Numbered from the stretch's first letter, positions 42,183-51,400 are shown. The stretch: DNA of 64,000 bases from CAVYUC01 sp963771595 (GCA_963771595.1 CAVYUC010000019.1:89207-153206); one strand, 5' to 3'. The notes: generated by a model from the letters alone, not told the origin. Numbers and translations: made by a program.

Positions 42183-42362
42183 AATTTGTTGTTTTTAATT
42201 TGTTTTTCTGTTCATTTGACCCCGCATCATTTGGAAATGTTGCAGGAAGTTTCATCTTTTTTCATTTTTTTTTACCGCTACCGCAAAATCTGTTTTTAAC
42301 TGTTAAATTAATTGTAATTTTCTGCAACATTTTTTAATTCCTGGTAGTCTGATGGAATACTT

Positions 42363-42950
42363 ATGAATGACAGTGAGCTGGTACAACAAGTTTTGAACGG
42401 GAATGAAAGTGCGTTCAGTTACCTGGTGGCAAAACACCAGCGTCTTGTTTTGCATATTGTGGGGCGAGTTGTTCAGCAGCAGGAAGATGTGGAAGACATT
42501 TGTCAGGAGGTGTTTATAAAGGTTTTCCGGAAAATAAGGAAGTTCAGGGGCGACTCCCGTTTGTCGACCTGGATTGCAACCATTGCGTACAATACCAGTA
42601 TATCGCATATCAGAAAAAGTAACAGGAGAAATGAAAATTCATACGATGAACAACCTGAATTAATTCGGCTGGAAATGGGAAGTGAATTTACGAATCGTGT
42701 AATTGAAAAAACGGAAGCCCACAAATTTCTGATGGCAGCTATTGAAAATTTACCGGTAAATTATCGAACGGTGTTGACCTTGTATCATCTGGAGGAATTT
42801 TCGTACCGCGAGATTGAAGAAATTACCGGAATGCCGGAAGGAACGGTAAAAAGCTACCTGTCGAGGGCAAGGAAAATTTTAAAGGAAGCACTGGAACAGG
42901 TTATTATAAGTGAAAAAACAAATATATTTGCAGATTATGTTGAAAGATAA
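42363..42950 (+). CDS. ECF-type RNA polymerase sigma factor
   Basis: 195 residues with sigma region 2 (about 10-85: AKHQRLVLHIVGRVV, DVEDICQEVFIKVFRKI, LSTWIATIAYNTSISHIRK) and region 4 (about 130-185: NLPVNYRTVLTLYHLEEFSY, ITGMPEGTVKSYLSRARK). These bind the -10 and -35 promoter elements. It lacks region 3 and region 1.1, which places it in group IV. The following gene overlaps its end by 14 bases and encodes a membrane protein that may be its anti-sigma factor. Confidence 0.92.
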   Translation: MNDSELVQQVLNGNESAFSYLVAKHQRLVLHIVGRVVQQQEDVEDICQEVFIKVFRKIRKFRGDSRLSTWIATIAYNTSISHIRKSNRRNENSYDEQPELIRLEMGSEFTNRVIEKTEAHKFLMAAIENLPVNYRTVLTLYHLEEFSYREIEEITGMPEGTVKSYLSRARKILKEALEQVIISEKTNIFADYVER

Positions 42951-43311
42951 AGAAGAGTTTGATTCAGTGGAAATGATGGAGCAGGTTTTAAAAACAGCTC
43001 CTGATTTTATGCTGTCTGCCGGTTTTGCCGATAATGTAGTGCAAAAAGTTAAACGGCAGTTTGCATGGGAACAATATTTTAAGGAATTTCTCATATATCT
43101 GTCGGCGGTTGCCGGCCTGGCGGTTTTATCGGGTGGCATGGCATTTTTGTGGCTGAAATCAAGCTGGCAGGAGTGGCTTCAGTTTATTTCAGGTAATGTT
43201 GAGCTTGTTGTTGGCGTAAATGTTCTTTTGATTTTCATTCTGTTTGCCGACCGGGTTTTACTGCGTTACTTTTTTTACCGGTTTTCAAACAAGTCTGGGG
43301 TATTTAGCTGA
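42937..43311 (+). CDS. Putative anti-sigma or sigma-linked membrane protein
   Basis: 124 residues from the ATG at 42937 (MLKDKEEFDSVEMM); a longer frame from 42910 adds nine residues. An acidic cytoplasmic N-terminus (about residues 1-45, with KTAPDFMLSAGFADNVVQKV) precedes two transmembrane helices (about 50-70 and 85-108). It overlaps the ECF sigma gene by 14 bases, and sigma genes are often coupled with membrane anti-sigma factors, so that role is inferred. No classic zinc anti-sigma motif (HxxxCxxC) is present. Confidence 0.65.
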   Translation: MLKDKEEFDSVEMMEQVLKTAPDFMLSAGFADNVVQKVKRQFAWEQYFKEFLIYLSAVAGLAVLSGGMAFLWLKSSWQEWLQFISGNVELVVGVNVLLIFILFADRVLLRYFFYRFSNKSGVFS

Positions 43312-43314
43312 TGG

Positions 43315-44247
43315 CTATCTTCTGTTGTGCAGATTAATTACTTCTGCAACAACAGGTTGTTCGCCCCATTTCATGTTGTTTCGTTTGTACAGTGGTTTTA
43401 GTTTAATGCCGTAAAGTTGTGAGATATAATGCATGGTTTCGCCCTGTTGAACAACATGTGTTAACTGATGTTTCGATGTGCGGCGGTTTTTACGCTGGAT
43501 ATAAATAATTTCTCCGGGTTGTGGAGTATATCCGTCCATATGATCGTTAAACTTATACAGTTCCCAATCCCGCATTCCCAGCTCCTGGGCAATAACTTCA
43601 AAAGTATCGCCTTTTCTTGCAACAACGGCTTTTAATCCATTCACTTTTTGAATATTATGCGACTTGAATGGATTGATTGTAACTGAATTGGTAACTGTAG
43701 GATTGGCAATGTTTCTATGGTTGAAAGCTACCATTTCATTAATCGGCACATTATAATCCAACCTGTACAGCTGGTAATCTTCAATAATTTTAATGAGCAA
43801 ATTGGCGTAATTACCGGCAGTTGCATAACCACATTTTTTTAATCCTTTTGCCCAGCCTTCATAATCATCGGGTGCAAGCTCGAAAAGAGAAGCATAACGC
43901 GGATTTCCGACTAAAAAGTCAGTATGATCACGGAAGGAATCCTCTACATTTTTATACCTTCTGAAACATTCATTTTTCCGGTCATCATCCCAATAAGTTG
44001 TTTTGCCCCTCCATGTCGATTTACATTTTATACCAAAGTGATTGTTGGATTGTCTGGAAAGTTCGCTGTTTCCGTTGGAGGATTCAAGGCATGCCTGGGC
44101 CATTTTAATGCTTGCGGGAATTCCGCTGCGTTTCATTTCTTCTATGGCAAGCAACTGATATTTGTTAATGTATTCCTCTCTCGACATTTGCGCTTTTCCG
44201 GTAAAGCATAAAACCGACAAAAGGATAAAAAGAATTCTTTGTTTCAT
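43315..44247 (-). CDS. Glucosaminidase-LysM peptidoglycan hydrolase
   Basis: 310 residues from the ATG at about 44247 (MKQRILFILLSVLCFTGKAQ, a signal peptide); the longer frame starts with TTG and would run through the promoter. The N-terminal mannosyl-glycoprotein endo-beta-N-acetylglucosaminidase-like domain (about 25-165) contains AQACLESSNGNSELSRQSNN (catalytic Glu) and HFGIKC; two LysM modules follow (about 205-250 with ARKGDTFEVIAQELG and 262-308 with VQQGETMHYISQLYG). It likely cleaves or remodels peptidoglycan. It lies four bases from the convergent membrane gene's stop. Confidence 0.9.
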   Translation of the reverse strand: MKQRILFILLSVLCFTGKAQMSREEYINKYQLLAIEEMKRSGIPASIKMAQACLESSNGNSELSRQSNNHFGIKCKSTWRGKTTYWDDDRKNECFRRYKNVEDSFRDHTDFLVGNPRYASLFELAPDDYEGWAKGLKKCGYATAGNYANLLIKIIEDYQLYRLDYNVPINEMVAFNHRNIANPTVTNSVTINPFKSHNIQKVNGLKAVVARKGDTFEVIAQELGMRDWELYKFNDHMDGYTPQPGEIIYIQRKNRRTSKHQLTHVVQQGETMHYISQLYGIKLKPLYKRNNMKWGEQPVVAEVINLHNRR

Positions 44248-44274
44248 GTTCAATAGTTCATTCTGTACTTCCCC

Positions 44275-44282
44275 CAAAAATA
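44275..44282 (-). promoter_or_regulatory. -7 element of the glucosaminidase gene
   Basis: On the minus strand the sequence is TATTTTTG, fitting TAnnTTTG, about 28 bases ahead of the chosen ATG. No TTG is at the usual -33 position. It supports the shorter start. Confidence 0.45.
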
Positions 44283-44433
44283 AGGAGATTGTGCAGTTCA
44301 GTTTTAGCTTGTAAAAATATTTATAAACAAATTCAAGTGAATTTCCTTTAACAATAGCCGATTTCAAACAAAATCTGCTTACAAGTTTGTAAATTGGCCC
44401 TCATAATTATATAATTGATCAAAACATCCAGAA

Positions 44434-44916
44434 ATGCGAACGAAAGAAATACAGGTTTTCGTATATGAATACGACGAAGTTTCTGAGCTTCCTGAAGAGG
44501 ATAAGAAATTGATGGAGGCGGCCCGTGAAGCAGCGTCAAAAGCATATGCTCCTTATTCCCGGTTTAATGTTGGCGCTGCTCTTTTACTGGGCAACAACGA
44601 AATCATATTGGGCAACAACCAGGAGAATGCAGCTTTTACTGTTGGTTTATGTGCCGAACGGGTGGCCTTGTTTTATGCCGGAGCAGCATTTCCCGGATTG
44701 CCGGTAAAAGCCATTGCAGTGACAGCATTCAGTGAAAACGGTAAACTGGATGAACCTGTAAAACCCTGCGGCGCCTGCCGACAGGCAATTCTCGAAACGG
44801 AAGTGCGGTTTAAAAAATCCATCCGCATTATTTTGGACGGCAAAAATAAAATTCAGGTATTTCAGGGTATTGAAAACCTGCTTCCTTTTGCTTTTAAACC
44901 GGAATCACTGGACTGA
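44434..44916 (+). CDS. cdd: Cytidine deaminase
   Basis: 160-residue zinc enzyme that converts cytidine and deoxycytidine to uridine and deoxyuridine in pyrimidine salvage. The zinc site is formed by CAERVALFYA (Cys and catalytic Glu) and PCGACRQ (two Cys), as in the homotetrameric form. YAPYSRFNVGAALL is the substrate-binding start of the fold. The N-terminus (about residues 1-20) is slightly longer than usual. Its end overlaps the convergent pseudouridine synthase gene by 23 bases. Confidence 0.95.
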   Translation: MRTKEIQVFVYEYDEVSELPEEDKKLMEAAREAASKAYAPYSRFNVGAALLLGNNEIILGNNQENAAFTVGLCAERVALFYAGAAFPGLPVKAIAVTAFSENGKLDEPVKPCGACRQAILETEVRFKKSIRIILDGKNKIQVFQGIENLLPFAFKPESLD

Positions 44917-45604
44917 ACTGGTTGTTCCGGAACATAGCAAGAAATTCATTCCACACCGGATCATTTGGCGGATTGGCGACAAGTGTTATTTTTTCTTTTT
45001 TTACAGGATGCAAAAATTCAAGTTTCCGGGCATGTAAATGAATCCCTTTGTCGTCATTCGAGCGCGGGAAGCCATATTTTAAATCACCTTTAATTCGTAG
45101 CCCCAGTGTTCCCAGCTGCACACGTATCTGGTGGTGGCGCCCGGTAAGCAGTTCAATCTCCAAAAGATGATACCTGTCGATGCTGGCAACATGTCGGTAA
45201 ATCATTATTGCTTTTTTTGAGCCAGGTATTTTTTCGGGATAAGCAAAGCTTTTATTTTTTTCTGAATTTTTCTTAAGGTAATGTTCAAGTGTGGCAGTAT
45301 GTTTGACAGGACGTTTATCCACTACCGCCCAGTAGGTTTTCGAAATTTGTTCCCTTTTTTGAAACATTGCATTTAATCGCCCAAGCGCTTTGCTCGTTTT
45401 AGCAAGAAGCAGTATGCCGCTGGTGGGCCGGTCGAGCCGGTGCGGCAGTCCGACGAAAACGTTTCCGGGTTTGTTGTACTTTACTTTTAAATAATCCTTT
45501 GCATCATCAAGCAATGTTTTTTCCCCTGTAATGTCTGATTGTACCAGCTCTCCACAGGCTTTATTAATAGCAATAATATGATTGTCTTCGTAAAGTATCT
45601 CCAC
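44894..45604 (-). CDS. RluA-family pseudouridine synthase
   Basis: 236 residues, starting with GTG (MEILYEDNHIIAINK). The catalytic motif GLPHRLDRPTSGILLLAKT carries the Asp nucleophile; LLTGRHHQIRVQLGTLG and the end domain IHLHARKLEFLHPV are conserved. The N-terminal S4 domain of larger RluA/RluD enzymes is absent. The target uridine (rRNA or tRNA) is not readable. It overlaps cdd by 23 bases tail to tail. Confidence 0.93.
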   Translation of the reverse strand: MEILYEDNHIIAINKACGELVQSDITGEKTLLDDAKDYLKVKYNKPGNVFVGLPHRLDRPTSGILLLAKTSKALGRLNAMFQKREQISKTYWAVVDKRPVKHTATLEHYLKKNSEKNKSFAYPEKIPGSKKAIMIYRHVASIDRYHLLEIELLTGRHHQIRVQLGTLGLRIKGDLKYGFPRSNDDKGIHLHARKLEFLHPVKKEKITLVANPPNDPVWNEFLAMFRNNQFSPVIPV

Positions 45605-45644
45605 AATCCGGTGTTTTACTTTTGATTTTGTATCCCAAACATTT

Positions 45645-45772
45645 AAACTCAGAACTCTGAACTCCGAACTCCCCTTCTTTAAACCTTAAACTTTGAACCC
45701 GTCTGTTCAGCCGGACATTCTTAAAACTTCGACCCCTCTTCCTTTGAACTTTAAACTTTGAACCCGGAACTC
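45645..45772. repeat. Low-complexity AACTYNG intergenic repeat
   Basis: The 168-base gap between the RluA gene and panB holds a short degenerate tandem array of about 7-base units (AACTCAG, AACTCTG, AACTCCG, AACTCC at 45646-45672), then related blocks TTAAACTTTGAACCC (45687-45700 region) and TTTAAACTTTGAACCC (45750-45765 region). No gene or terminator is seen. Similar AACTTTGAAC tracts occur in many Bacteroidota intergenic regions (from memory). Confidence 0.6.
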
Positions 45773-45773
45773 C

Positions 45774-46589
45774 TTAGTATTGCTCCTTATCGCTGGGGAA
45801 ATCTTTTGATTTTACATCTTCGATATAGTTGTTTACTGCACCTTTTATTTCGGCAGCCAGATTATGATAGCGGCGCAGAAATCGTGGTGAAAACTGCTGG
45901 GTGATTCCCAGCATATCATGAATAACCAGCACCTGTCCGTCCACACCGGCTCCTGCACCAATTCCAATCACCGGAATTTTTAGTTCGGCTGCAACATCTT
46001 TTCCCAGTTGGGCAGGTATTTTTTCGAGCACGATGGCAAAACAACCTGCATCTTCCAGCAATTTGGCATCACTCATCAATTTTTCGGCTTCAGCTTCTTC
46101 TTTTGCACGAACCGTGTATGTTCCGAATTTATGAATGGATTGCGGCATTAATCCAAGGTGTCCCATTACCGGGATTCCGGCAGACAATATCCGGTTTACC
46201 GATTCAATTACCTGCGAACCACCTTCCAGTTTCACCGCATCGGCTGCGGTTTCCTTCATGATCCTGATGGCAGAACTCAAAGCTTCCCGCGAATTTCCCT
46301 GGTAGGTTCCAAATGGCAAATCCACAACTACCAGTGCCCGTGAAACAGCTTTTACTACCGAAGTGCCATGATAAATCATTTGATCCAATGTAATGGGAAG
46401 CGTGGTTTCGTTGCCCGCCATTACGTTCGATGCTGAATCTCCCACAAGAATAACATCCACCCCCGCTTCATCCACCAAACTTGCCATGCTGTAATCATAT
46501 GAAGTGAGCATGGCTATTTTTTCCCCCCTCAGTTTCATTTCTGATAACCGGTGGGTGGTAACTTTTCTTATTTCGTTATGTACCGACAT
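45774..46589 (-). CDS. panB: 3-methyl-2-oxobutanoate hydroxymethyltransferase
   Basis: 271 residues, first step of pantothenate synthesis (ketopantoate from 2-oxoisovalerate and methylene-tetrahydrofolate). The ATG at 46589 (MSVHNEIRKVTTHRL) is used because the longer frame to 46700 crosses the promoter at 46615-46645. Metal and substrate motifs are present: LTSYDYSMASLVDEAG, ILVGDSASNV, LPFGTYQGN, AVKLEGG and IPVMGHLGLMPQS. No panC or panD lies nearby. Confidence 0.96.
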   Translation of the reverse strand: MSVHNEIRKVTTHRLSEMKLRGEKIAMLTSYDYSMASLVDEAGVDVILVGDSASNVMAGNETTLPITLDQMIYHGTSVVKAVSRALVVVDLPFGTYQGNSREALSSAIRIMKETAADAVKLEGGSQVIESVNRILSAGIPVMGHLGLMPQSIHKFGTYTVRAKEEAEAEKLMSDAKLLEDAGCFAIVLEKIPAQLGKDVAAELKIPVIGIGAGAGVDGQVLVIHDMLGITQQFSPRFLRRYHNLAAEIKGAVNNYIEDVKSKDFPSDKEQY

Positions 46590-46614
46590 GTTGATATGTA
46601 TACGTTTCAGGTTA

Positions 46615-46645
46615 CAAAAGTAGCCAAAGGTTTTATCACCCACAA
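46615..46645 (-). promoter_or_regulatory. Promoter of panB
   Basis: On the minus strand, TTG (46645-46643), a 20-base spacer and TACTTTTG (46622-46615) match the Bacteroidota promoter. The expected start near 46608 gives a leader of about 20 bases to the ATG at 46589. Confidence 0.75.
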
Positions 46646-46754
46646 ATAGTTCATATTCGAAAATAAAAACCGGTACATTGAGTTTTATTCGCATTTTCAT
46701 GCATTATAATAAAATAGGTTTGTTTAATTTGAGTTTAATAATGAAACACAAAAC

Positions 46755-48056
46755 ATGAGATACAGGATTAACATAAATATTTCAGTCCTTTTTTTGACAG
46801 TAGTAATGTCCTTTCCTGTTTTATCACAAGCTTCGGAACAACCGGACAGCATAAATCCGTTTTTTTATGTGAAAAAGGAAAATATTTCGGGCGCTGTTTT
46901 TAAAGGAAACCAGGAGCGCGAAGAATTAATTAATGAATTTACCAGGTATAAGGAAAAGATTTATACCGGATCAGCGAAGTACAGGTGGGAAAACCGTTTT
47001 TGGAATTTTCAGGAATTTAAGCAGGAAACATTTCGGTTTAATTTTGAAACCGGCTTTTTATCCGGCTCCGGAAACTGGCTGGATAGTACTGCAGCTCGTA
47101 TGATTGATGCGGATTATAAGATTCTTGGCCTGCGCACCAATGCAGCGGTTAATTTCAGCAGCCGCTTTTATTACGATCATAAAAATTATACGCTGGTGCA
47201 GATAAATGCCTGGGGCCGGTATGATTTGTTTCGGAAAAATTCAGATGGAAATGTTCAGGATTCAGATATGGTGGTGTCGGATTATGAGAGAACAGTAAAT
47301 AAAGATAAATTCAGGTATGGATTTGAAGCGAAGGCGGGCTGGGGATTGGGTAAACTTAAGCCGGTAAATTATATTATGACAGCTGAATATTTACTCGATA
47401 AATATTATAAACAGCGTGTTTTTTCAGATAACGAGATTTTTAAGTTTGCTGAAGAAATTGGAAGAATAAAACAGCGCCGGAATTTAAGAAGCGCCCGCCT
47501 TCCTGAAAAAGAAGTGCAACTGATAAACGAGTTTTTACGTTCGGAGATGATGTTGAAAGCTCCGGAGTATGCCATTTTAAATGACTGGCAACTGGGGGAA
47601 TTTTTGCCCCGTTTTGACGGAACACGTATAGAATTTGGCCCATTTTTTAATTACTTCAATTATGAACCTGATTTTATTTATGGTGCTTTTGTGCAATTTG
47701 AGAATTCGAATTATGTTGATTTTGCCCGAAACAGAAACATCAGCATTAATTTAAACTACAACCGCTACAAAGTGCGCGACTGGCTGATGCTGGAGGCGGA
47801 CCTGGGCTGGGCCTTTTACCGGAACCTGAAAACACGGATAAACGCGGGACTTAAATATGTTCCCGGAATGGTGGTGAACGATTTTACCGATCTGGAACCT
47901 GTCAGCCACAATTTTATTCCTTATGTTGAATATTATTCCCAGGTCAATCCAAATACAAGAATAAATCTTGCATTTGCGTGGAAAATTGCCGACGGTGAGC
48001 AGTTTATGCAGTCGGGGCCGGAATTTTCACTGGCAATTTACCGAAGCAGGTATTAA
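46755..48056 (+). CDS. Predicted secreted/outer-membrane beta-barrel-like protein
   Basis: 433 residues with a signal peptide (about 1-25, ending SFPVLSQA). The rest is rich in alternating aromatic/polar strands (for example NAAVNFSSRFYYDHKNY and LINAGLKYVPG-type segments) and ends in a strand with a terminal aromatic residue (FSLAIYRSRY), all typical of outer-membrane barrels. The middle (about 215-275) is more helical. No family is recognised. It converges with the DUF5009 gene 22 bases away. Confidence 0.7.
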   Translation: MRYRININISVLFLTVVMSFPVLSQASEQPDSINPFFYVKKENISGAVFKGNQEREELINEFTRYKEKIYTGSAKYRWENRFWNFQEFKQETFRFNFETGFLSGSGNWLDSTAARMIDADYKILGLRTNAAVNFSSRFYYDHKNYTLVQINAWGRYDLFRKNSDGNVQDSDMVVSDYERTVNKDKFRYGFEAKAGWGLGKLKPVNYIMTAEYLLDKYYKQRVFSDNEIFKFAEEIGRIKQRRNLRSARLPEKEVQLINEFLRSEMMLKAPEYAILNDWQLGEFLPRFDGTRIEFGPFFNYFNYEPDFIYGAFVQFENSNYVDFARNRNISINLNYNRYKVRDWLMLEADLGWAFYRNLKTRINAGLKYVPGMVVNDFTDLEPVSHNFIPYVEYYSQVNPNTRINLAFAWKIADGEQFMQSGPEFSLAIYRSRY

Positions 48057-48078
48057 AGATTTGTGTCATTCGCAGGAA

Positions 48079-49188
48079 TTAAACCCGGAGGAAAATCTTT
48101 TTCTTGTACATGTAATACAGCAACAACCAAATCAGAGCTAACCCGCCAATCAGAATAAGGAAATCGCCGTTTTCGCCCAATGGTTTTGCCATCCAGCCCA
48201 GAAAGAATTCAGAAATCCGGCGTACATCTATTATTCTGGTAAACAGGTAAACAAAAATTGAATTCATACCAATTACCCTAAAATAGAAAGCCCATCCATG
48301 AAAACCCCAATGGTCGATAATCATAAAAAACAGGGCAACCAAAAGAAAACTGATACCGCCGGCAAGCAAATTAAAAGTGGAGGTCCAGCAGCTTTTGATA
48401 ATGGGATAAAAAGTGGAAAAAATCAGTGCCAGTACAATTGAAGTGATTCCGGCTGCCGCCATGTAACCGATTTTTTGCCAGTCGCCTGCTTTTTTCAACC
48501 GCAGGATTGTGCCGGCAAAAGTTCCCATCAAAGCGATTCCGGTGGCCGAAAGGCTGCACATAATTCCTTCCGGATCGAAGGTGCCGCCATACAATCTTCC
48601 CGGCAGCAGCATCCGGTCGATGTATCCGTTAATACATCCTTCCGGGGTTAATACACCGGCTCCGTGTCCCGGAACAGGAACCAAAAGTTGCACAATTCCA
48701 AATGCAACCAGAATTCCTCCAAGCCAGATTAACCGGCTGCGAATCGATTCAAAATAGATAACAATAAGCGATGCAAAGAAATATGCGGTTCCAATCTGCC
48801 CTAAAACACTGGCAATCCGGCCGTTTTCGAAACCCCGCTGAAATGTGCCGTTATAAAGTATGCCCAAAAGAATAAGAACAATCCACCGGGTAAATACTTT
48901 TGTCAATAATTTTTGCCGGGGAACATTTTTTTCAAGTTTCGATTTTACGGAAAGTGGTATGGCAACACCGGCAATAAAAGTAAAGAGCGGGAAAATGAGG
49001 TCGTAAAAATGAAAACCGGCCCATGGAACATGCTCCATTTGGTTTTCGAGCCATTCGGCGCCTGTCATTTGCGCAATAGCAACAGCCAGGGCGCCACCGC
49101 CGGTAATCCAGAACATATCAAATCCACGTAATGCATCAAGAGAATAGATCCGTTTCTGAGGTTCGGTCCGCAAGGATTTAGTTGTCAT
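48079..49188 (-). CDS. DUF5009/HGSNAT-like membrane acyltransferase
   Basis: 369-residue integral membrane protein related to heparan-alpha-glucosaminide N-acetyltransferase. The N-terminus KRIYSLDALRGFDMFWITGG is the diagnostic R-G-F-D-x-F/M-W motif, and about ten transmembrane segments follow, with FHFYDLIFPLFTFIAGVAIP after the second. Members are thought to pass acetyl groups across the membrane to sugars; the acceptor here is unknown. Confidence 0.9.
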   Translation of the reverse strand: MTTKSLRTEPQKRIYSLDALRGFDMFWITGGGALAVAIAQMTGAEWLENQMEHVPWAGFHFYDLIFPLFTFIAGVAIPLSVKSKLEKNVPRQKLLTKVFTRWIVLILLGILYNGTFQRGFENGRIASVLGQIGTAYFFASLIVIYFESIRSRLIWLGGILVAFGIVQLLVPVPGHGAGVLTPEGCINGYIDRMLLPGRLYGGTFDPEGIMCSLSATGIALMGTFAGTILRLKKAGDWQKIGYMAAAGITSIVLALIFSTFYPIIKSCWTSTFNLLAGGISFLLVALFFMIIDHWGFHGWAFYFRVIGMNSIFVYLFTRIIDVRRISEFFLGWMAKPLGENGDFLILIGGLALIWLLLYYMYKKKIFLRV

Positions 49189-49459
49189 AAATCTTTGATT
49201 TTAATTGCACCCCGAAAATAATAAACTTTTTAGAGCAGGAAAAGGAATAAATGTTCTGATGTGTAAAAATTTTACGATGATGCCGGTTTGATTCAATTCT
49301 GCCTTTTTGTCACCGGTTTTGACAGCATATTTAACCGATTTACAGGTTTGCGGTGTCAGAATTTCCCCATATTCCAAAAAATTTATGGTGGCACATTCAT
49401 TGCTCAAACACCATCAGAATTTTAAAACGGATTACAAAAAACATTAAAATATAGACAAA

Positions 49460-51400
49460 ATGGGAAAAATAATTGGAATTGACTTAGGAACTACCAACTC
49501 ATGTGTGGCAGTTATGGAAGGTAACGAACCTGTTGTGATACCTAACAGCGAAGGGAAACGTACCACACCTTCGATTGTTGCGTTTGTTGAAAACGGGGAG
49601 CGTAAAATTGGTGACCCGGCAAAACGTCAGGCCATTACCAACCCAACCAAAACGGTTTTCTCCATCAAACGATTTATGGGAGAGACCTTCGACCGCGTGA
49701 GCAAAGAGGTAGAACGTGTACCGTACAAAGTAGTTAAGGGAGATAATAATACGCCGCGTGTACAGATTGACGACCGCAAATATTCGCCGCAGGAAATTTC
49801 GGCAATGGTTTTACAGAAAATGAAGAAAACCGCTGAAGATTACCTCGGTCAGGAAGTAACTGAAGCCGTTATTACTGTACCCGCATATTTTAGTGACTCA
49901 CAACGACAGGCAACCAAGGAAGCCGGTGAAATTGCCGGTCTGAAAGTTCAGCGGATCATTAACGAACCTACTGCCGCCTCATTGGCCTATGGTTTGGACA
50001 AAATGGACAAAGACATGAAAATTGCCGTATTCGACCTTGGTGGAGGTACTTTCGATATCTCCATCCTTGAATTGGGCGACGGCGTTTTCGAAGTAAAATC
50101 AACAGATGGTGATACCCACCTTGGTGGTGATGATTTCGACCAGGTCATTATTGACTGGCTGGCCGAAGAATTTAAAAAAGACGAAGGTGTTGATTTGAAA
50201 CGCGACCCGATGGCTTTGCAGCGTTTGAAAGAAGCTGCCGAAAAGGCAAAAATCGAGCTTTCAAGTTCTACACAAACCGAAATCAACCTGCCCTATATTA
50301 TGCCGGTTGACGGAATTCCAAAGCACCTTGTAAAAACATTGACCCGTTCAAAATTTGAACAACTTGCCGACAAGCTGATTAATGCTACAATGGAACCATG
50401 CCGCAAGGCAATGAAAAATGCAGGTTTGTCAAACAGTGATATTGATGAAGTTATTTTGGTTGGAGGTTCAACCCGTATTCCTGCCATTCAGGAAAAAGTG
50501 AAAGAATTTTTTGGAAAAACACCATCGAAGGGTGTGAATCCGGATGAGGTTGTTGCAGTTGGAGCAGCTATTCAGGGCGGTGTTTTAACCGGCGAAGTTA
50601 AAGATGTGCTGCTGCTTGATGTTACCCCGCTCTCTTTGGGTATTGAAACTATGGGTGGCGTAATGACAAAACTGATTGAATCGAACACCACGATTCCGAC
50701 TAAAAAATCAGAAACTTTTACAACTGCTGCAGATAGCCAACCTTCGGTTGAAATTCATGTACTGCAGGGAGAAAGGCCCATTGCATCAGGAAATAAAACA
50801 ATCGGAAGATTTCACCTCGACGGACTGCCACCGGCACCGCGCGGAGTACCTCAAATTGAAGTAACTTTCGATATTGATGCCAACGGTATTTTGCACGTAC
50901 ACGCAAAAGATAAAGCAACCGGTAAATCACAGTCTATCCGTATTGAAGCTTCCTCTGGTTTATCAGACGATGAAATTAAACGCATGAAACAGGAAGCAGA
51001 AGCCAATGCCGAAGCCGACAAGCAAACCAAAGAAAAGGTGGATAAGTTGAACCAGGCGGACAGCTTGATTTTCCAGACGGAGAAACAACTGAAAGATTAT
51101 GGCGATAAAATTCCGGCTGATAAAAAGAAACCGATAGAAGACGCACTGGCAAAATTGAAGGAAGCACACAAATCTCAGGATTTGGCTGCTATCGACACTG
51201 CAATGAATGAGCTGAATACTGTTTTCTCAGCTGCATCGCAGGAAATGTACAACGCATCGCAGGCGCAGGGCGACTCACAACAGGGTCCGCAGGGCGAACA
51301 AGCAGCCGGCGCCCAGGGTGGTGGCCAGCAAAGCAGTTCGTCAGACAAAGGAAAAGATGACGGCGAAGTTACCGATGTCGATTTCGAAGAAGTAAAATAA
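49460..51400 (+). CDS. dnaK: Chaperone DnaK (Hsp70)
   Basis: 646 residues. The ATPase domain (about 1-380) carries IIGIDLGTTNSCVAVMEG, AVFDLGGGTFDISIL and VILVGGSTRIPAIQ; the linker DVLLLDVTPLSLGIET leads into the substrate-binding domain and helical lid, then a Gln/Gly/Ser-rich tail ending DVDFEEVK (EEVK-type tail, binding co-chaperones). There is no dnaJ or grpE beside it, and I see no CIRCE inverted repeat in the 271-base upstream gap, so regulation is unclear. A hairpin AGGTGA/TCACCT follows the stop. Confidence 0.97.
   Translation: MGKIIGIDLGTTNSCVAVMEGNEPVVIPNSEGKRTTPSIVAFVENGERKIGDPAKRQAITNPTKTVFSIKRFMGETFDRVSKEVERVPYKVVKGDNNTPRVQIDDRKYSPQEISAMVLQKMKKTAEDYLGQEVTEAVITVPAYFSDSQRQATKEAGEIAGLKVQRIINEPTAASLAYGLDKMDKDMKIAVFDLGGGTFDISILELGDGVFEVKSTDGDTHLGGDDFDQVIIDWLAEEFKKDEGVDLKRDPMALQRLKEAAEKAKIELSSSTQTEINLPYIMPVDGIPKHLVKTLTRSKFEQLADKLINATMEPCRKAMKNAGLSNSDIDEVILVGGSTRIPAIQEKVKEFFGKTPSKGVNPDEVVAVGAAIQGGVLTGEVKDVLLLDVTPLSLGIETMGGVMTKLIESNTTIPTKKSETFTTAADSQPSVEIHVLQGERPIASGNKTIGRFHLDGLPPAPRGVPQIEVTFDIDANGILHVHAKDKATGKSQSIRIEASSGLSDDEIKRMKQEAEANAEADKQTKEKVDKLNQADSLIFQTEKQLKDYGDKIPADKKKPIEDALAKLKEAHKSQDLAAIDTAMNELNTVFSAASQEMYNASQAQGDSQQGPQGEQAAGAQGGGQQSSSSDKGKDDGEVTDVDFEEVK

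Noticed and set aside
44248..44367. 40-residue N-terminal extension of the glucosaminidase
   Set aside because: It starts with TTG, crosses a -7 element and would bury the signal peptide.
46590..46700. 37-residue N-terminal extension of PanB
   Set aside because: The region contains the predicted promoter at 46615-46645, and the extension does not resemble PanB.
49201..49407. 68-codon frame upstream of dnaK on the minus strand
   Set aside because: No family match or coding character; it lies in the gap between divergent genes.
49189..49459. CIRCE or other heat-shock operator upstream of dnaK
   Set aside because: No TTAGCACTC-type inverted repeat and no convincing promoter were found in the gap.
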